Position numbers and translations under genes: made by a program | In this document: piece by piece, positions 61,051 to 64,000 of the stretch | Layout of the letters: the number at the start of each line of letters is the position of its first letter | Position numbering within the stretch: position 1 is the stretch's first letter | Assembly: GCA_910578065.1 (NCBI GenBank) | Contig: CAJTPB010000001.1 | Coordinates: forward strand, 38,051-102,050 | Source: an uncultured Christensenella sp. | GTDB lineage: Bacteria; Bacillota; Clostridia; Christensenellales; Borkfalkiaceae | Direction of reading: 5' to 3' | DNA: 64,000 nucleotides | Notes under the pieces: model-generated | The model's database searches: none | The model's input: the letters and a program-made list of their open reading frames with translations, nothing else | Told to the model about the DNA's origin: nothing

Positions 61051-62718
61051 ATGGCGAACACCTTTACAAACGGAAGCAATATGGCGGCGCAGCGTTCGCT
61101 GTTGCGCGCGCTCGGCTGGACGGAAAGCGAAATGCAAAAACCCATCGTAGGCATTATTTCCGCGCAGAGCGATATCATTCCCGGTCATACGCATTTAAAC
61201 GAAATCGCGCGGGCGGTTGCCGAGGGCGTAATCGCCGCGGGCGGCAAGCCCGTTATCGTGCCTTCTATCGGCGTGTGCGACGGGATCGCAATGGGACACA
61301 AGGGCATGAAATATTCCCTGCCCTCGCGCGAGATCATCGCCGATTCTGCGGAAATCCTTGCAAACGCGCACGCATTCGACGGTTGCGTTTTTGTGGGAAA
61401 CTGCGATAAAATTATCCCCGGCATGCTGATGGGCGCCGTAAGGGTGAACGTTCCTTCTATCTTCGTTTCGGGCGGGCCCATGCTCGCGGGAAGAAAAGAC
61501 GGCAAAAAACTTTCCCTTTCCTCTATGTTCGAAGCGGTGGGCGCGCATACTTCGGGCAAGATCGACGAAGAGGAACTTTCTTCTTATGAATGTTCCGCCT
61601 GCCCTACCTGCGGTTCCTGTTCGGGCATGTTTACGGCAAACTCCATGAACTGTCTGTTAGAAGCGCTGGGCATGGCGCTGTCCGGAAACGGAACGATCCC
61701 CGCCGTATATTCCGCGCGGATCGCGCTTGCAAAGCGCACGGGCGAGGCGGTGATGAAGCTGATCAAACGCAATTTGCGCCCGCGCGACATTCTTACTCCT
61801 GCGGCGCTGAAAAACGCGGAAAGCGTTGATATGGCGATCGGCGCAAGTTCCAATTCCATCTTGCACCTGCTTGCCCTTGCGAGCGAACTCGGTTTTTCGA
61901 AAGAGCAAATCTCCGTCGATACCATGAACGAGATTTCCGCAAAAACCCCCAACCTTTGCCGCCTTGCCCCCGCAGGCGAGTATTATGTCGAAGAGTTAGA
62001 CGAAGCGGGCGGCATTCCCGCCGTGATCGGAACGCTGATCGACGCCGATTTGTTCGACGGAAGCGCGATCACGGTCGGCTGCCAAACGCAAGAAGAACTT
62101 ACCGAAAACGCATATGTGAAAAATCCCGAGATTATACGTCCCGTTGCGCTGCCCTATTCCCCTTACGGCGGGCTTGCGATTTTAAAGGGCAACCTTGCAA
62201 AAGAGGGCGCGGTGGTAAAAAAGAGCGCGGTCGATAAAAAAATGTACCGCCACAGCGGACCCGCGCGCGTGTTCGATTCGGAAGAAGAAGCGATGAAAGC
62301 CATTTCGGGCAATCAGATCCATGCGGGCGACGTGGTCGTTATCCGTTACGAAGGTCCCAAAGGCGGACCGGGCATGCGCGAAATGCTTTCCCCTACCTCT
62401 TCGATCGTCGGCGCGGGCTTGGGCGATACCGTCGCGCTGATCACGGACGGAAGATTTTCGGGCGCGACGCGGGGCGCGGCGATCGGGCACGTTTGCCCCG
62501 AAGCGGCGGCGGGCGGCGTGATCGGAATCGTAAAAGAAGGGGATACCATTGAAATCGACATCAACAAGGGCGAAATCAACCTGCGCGTTCCCGAAGAAGA
62601 GATCGAAGAACGGTTGAAAAATTTCGTTCCCAAAGAAAAACCCGCGGAAGGATATTTAAAGCGGTACCGCGCGCTGGTTACTTCCGCATCCGACGGCGCG
62701 GTATTTAAAAAGTTTTAA
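61051..62718 (+). CDS. ilvD: Dihydroxy-acid dehydratase
   Basis: The 555-residue iron-sulfur enzyme makes the 2-keto acids of valine and isoleucine from dihydroxy acids. Cluster and active-site motifs are VGIISAQSDIIPGHTHLNEIA, GCVFVGNCDKIIPGMLMGA, ACPTCGSCSGMFTANSMNCL and DGRFSGATRGAAIGHVCPEAAAGG. AAGGAGAA precedes the ATG. It is separated from ilvN by 322 bases, mostly the repeat array, and ends at a strong terminator. Confidence 0.97.
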   Translation: MANTFTNGSNMAAQRSLLRALGWTESEMQKPIVGIISAQSDIIPGHTHLNEIARAVAEGVIAAGGKPVIVPSIGVCDGIAMGHKGMKYSLPSREIIADSAEILANAHAFDGCVFVGNCDKIIPGMLMGAVRVNVPSIFVSGGPMLAGRKDGKKLSLSSMFEAVGAHTSGKIDEEELSSYECSACPTCGSCSGMFTANSMNCLLEALGMALSGNGTIPAVYSARIALAKRTGEAVMKLIKRNLRPRDILTPAALKNAESVDMAIGASSNSILHLLALASELGFSKEQISVDTMNEISAKTPNLCRLAPAGEYYVEELDEAGGIPAVIGTLIDADLFDGSAITVGCQTQEELTENAYVKNPEIIRPVALPYSPYGGLAILKGNLAKEGAVVKKSAVDKKMYRHSGPARVFDSEEEAMKAISGNQIHAGDVVVIRYEGPKGGPGMREMLSPTSSIVGAGLGDTVALITDGRFSGATRGAAIGHVCPEAAAGGVIGIVKEGDTIEIDINKGEINLRVPEEEIEERLKNFVPKEKPAEGYLKRYRALVTSASDGAVFKKF

Positions 62719-62724
62719 TCGAAA

Positions 62725-62756
62725 ACGACGGCTTGATACGAAGCCGTCGTTTTTTT
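62725..62756 (+). terminator. Intrinsic terminator of ilvD
   Basis: ACGACGGCTT pairs perfectly with AAGCCGTCGT, loop of 6, followed by six T. Confidence 0.95.
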
Positions 62757-63193
62757 ATGCGGTCATATTTCCCGTGATCCCGATCGTGTTTCCGTCGGGG
62801 GCGCAAAAATTGAAATACCAGTATCCGCTCCTGCGTTCAAACAGAAGATGGGCGTTTAATTATCTGCGATCCCCAACGCGCTTATCCGCTCGTATTCATG
62901 CCGTAAATCGACCGCGCCAAAATTGATCGCCGTTTTTCCGTTCCCTTTTCGCTTTACGATTTTCGCGTAATCGTCAAAACGTTTTCCCGCTCCCCTTGTA
63001 ACTCACCTTTGCGGGATTTTCCATATCGTACCGCCCGTAATACAGGCAAAGCATCAAATTGCCCGTTTGAACAACAGCAAACCGTTCGCCGTTTTGCGCC
63101 GAAACTTCCTTTTCCGGCAGCGAACGGTAAAACGCAAGCGATTTTTTCATATCCTTTACGATGAAATAAACCGAACCGCAATTCCCTTTTTAG
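62755..63193 (-). pseudogene. Decayed VOC-family (glyoxalase/bleomycin-resistance-like) gene
   Basis: Read on the minus strand in more than one frame, the region gives a VOC protein in pieces: VYFIVKDMKKSLAFYRSLP and FAVVQTGNLMLCLYYGRYDM near 63000-63170, then DDYAKIVKRK and GYWYFNFCAPDGNTIGITGN near the end, finishing at a stop at 62755-62757. The frame stops after GSGKTF and continues only in another frame, with at least one more shift and an in-frame stop further on. No proper start remains. It is therefore a recently broken gene. Typical VOC proteins are about 120-140 residues, which fits the length. Confidence 0.8.
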
Positions 63194-63280
63194 CACAAAC
63201 GCTTCGATCGATAACGTTTGCTTTCGCCGGAAATGATATCACTTTTCCCCTTTCCGTCAACGATACTCTGCCCCAATCGT

Positions 63281-63310
63281 TTGACAAAAAGCATGAATAT
63301 TTGGTATAAT
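63281..63310 (+). promoter_or_regulatory. Promoter of leuC
   Basis: TTGACA (63281-63286), 18-base spacer, TATAAT (63305-63310), followed by GGGAGG and the ATG at 63341. Confidence 0.9.
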
Positions 63311-63340
63311 TATGCAAAATCATTTTGGGAGGCAAGCGGT

Positions 63341-64000
63341 ATGGGAATGACTATGACGCAGAAAATTCTTGCCGCGCACGCGGGCGAAAAAAGCGTGACG
63401 GCGGGGCAGTTGATCGAGGCTGAATTGAACCTTGCGCTCGGCAACGATATTACCGCGCCCGTTGCAATTAAAGAGCTGGAAAAAGCGGGCGGAAGCGTAA
63501 AGCATAAAGAAAGAGTCGCCCTTGTAATGGATCATTTTACGCCCAATAAAGATATTAAAGCCGCTTGTCAGGTAAAGTGCACGCGCGAATTTGCAAAGCG
63601 GGAAAACATCGAACACTTTTACGACGTCGGGCGCATGGGCATCGAGCATGCGCTGCTCCCCGAACAGGGGCTTGTAGGCGCGGGCGACTGCATCATCGGC
63701 GCGGACAGCCATACCTGCACGTATGGCGCGCTGGGCGCGTTTTCGACGGGCGTCGGCTCTACCGATCTTGCTGCCGCCATGATGACGGGGAAATGTTGGT
63801 TTCGCGTACCCGCCGCCATTCGCTTTCAGCTGAACGGCAGCCTTCCCCCCTTTGTTACGGGGAAAGATTTGATTTTGCATATCATCGGCATGATCGGGGT
63901 AGACGGAGCGCTTTATAAATCGATGGAATTTACGGGCGAAGGGGTTTCTTCCCTTTCTATGGACGACCGCTTTACCGTATGCAACATGGCGATCGAAGCG
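63341..64000 (+). CDS. leuC: 3-isopropylmalate dehydratase large subunit (5' part, runs off the window)
   Basis: The first 220 residues of the aconitase-family enzyme of leucine synthesis are present, open to the window end. It begins MGMTMTQKILAAHAGEKSVTAGQ and shows VMDHFTPNKDIKAA, GIEHALLPEQG and the substrate/cluster-region motif IGADSHTCTYGALGAFSTGVGSTDLA. The form lacking long insertions is that of the bacterial/archaeal LeuC type. The cluster-binding CxxC region and the small subunit leuD lie beyond the window. The GGGAGG site and consensus promoter fix the start. Confidence 0.95.
   Translation, partial: MGMTMTQKILAAHAGEKSVTAGQLIEAELNLALGNDITAPVAIKELEKAGGSVKHKERVALVMDHFTPNKDIKAACQVKCTREFAKRENIEHFYDVGRMGIEHALLPEQGLVGAGDCIIGADSHTCTYGALGAFSTGVGSTDLAAAMMTGKCWFRVPAAIRFQLNGSLPPFVTGKDLILHIIGMIGVDGALYKSMEFTGEGVSSLSMDDRFTVCNMAIEA

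Noticed and set aside
62954..63196. 80-codon minus-strand frame as a gene
   Set aside because: The frame reads through the VOC remnant in the wrong phase. The protein-like sequence is in the other frames, so the region is a pseudogene.

Overview
The window looks like a chromosome segment of a mid-GC Bacillota, class Clostridia. The signs are the SCIFF ribosomal peptide with its radical-SAM maturase ScfB and a TIGR04086-type membrane protein, the plsX-rnc-smc-ftsY and ylxM-ffh-rpsP-khpA blocks, HemZ beside a bifunctional Rel enzyme, a SpoVB-type flippase, an orphan MazF/NdoA, and strong GGAGG-type ribosome binding sites. I cannot place it more finely. No tRNA, rRNA, CRISPR array or transposase was recognised.

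Left part (1-19100, almost all minus strand) is accessory. A 6.1-kb RHS/YD-repeat polymorphic toxin gene (2477-8584) is followed by a translationally coupled membrane protein (candidate immunity), a displaced RHS tip with its own candidate immunity gene, and a third, dead RHS core fragment at the window edge. Upstream of the toxin, apparently in one operon that starts near 16.28 kb, lies an unusual set: two acyl/peptidyl carrier proteins, a stand-alone AMP ligase, two papain-fold (C39/BtrH-like) proteins with visible Cys-His-Asn/Asp residues, a nucleotidyltransferase, a thymidylate-kinase-like P-loop kinase, a membrane protein and a parallel beta-helix protein. Repeated 4-base TGA/ATG overlaps tie these genes together. 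Two small regulators precede the operon. This combination is the best candidate in the window for an undescribed system.

Middle part (19100-34700) holds a lipid flippase, pgi, small regulators and acetyltransferases, then the translation/secretion/cell-division block khpA, rpsP, ffh, ylxM, ftsY, smc, rnc, plsX, and a cation efflux transporter. At 35-37 kb is an accessory pair: mazF alone, and an AIPR-type (abortive infection) gene divergent from a small controller-like XRE regulator. These last two share overlapping promoters that straddle one perfect 22-bp palindrome.

Right part: pnp-rpsO; relA-MBL-hemZ; recJ; secDF; the SCIFF locus; yajC, tgt, queA, ruvBAC (minus strand); then on the plus strand argH, ilvB-ilvN-ilvD and the start of leuC (arginine and branched-chain amino acid synthesis).

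A recurring feature is tandem repetition inside intergenic spacers (18.3-18.8, 26.9, 34.7, 43.8-44.2 and 60.7-60.9 kb). Each array has its own unit, and two arrays carry copies of the 3' end of the neighbouring gene. Two genes (the 36.8-kb XRE regulator and ruvC) have consensus promoters whose expected start site falls on the A of the ATG, so their mRNAs are probably leaderless.
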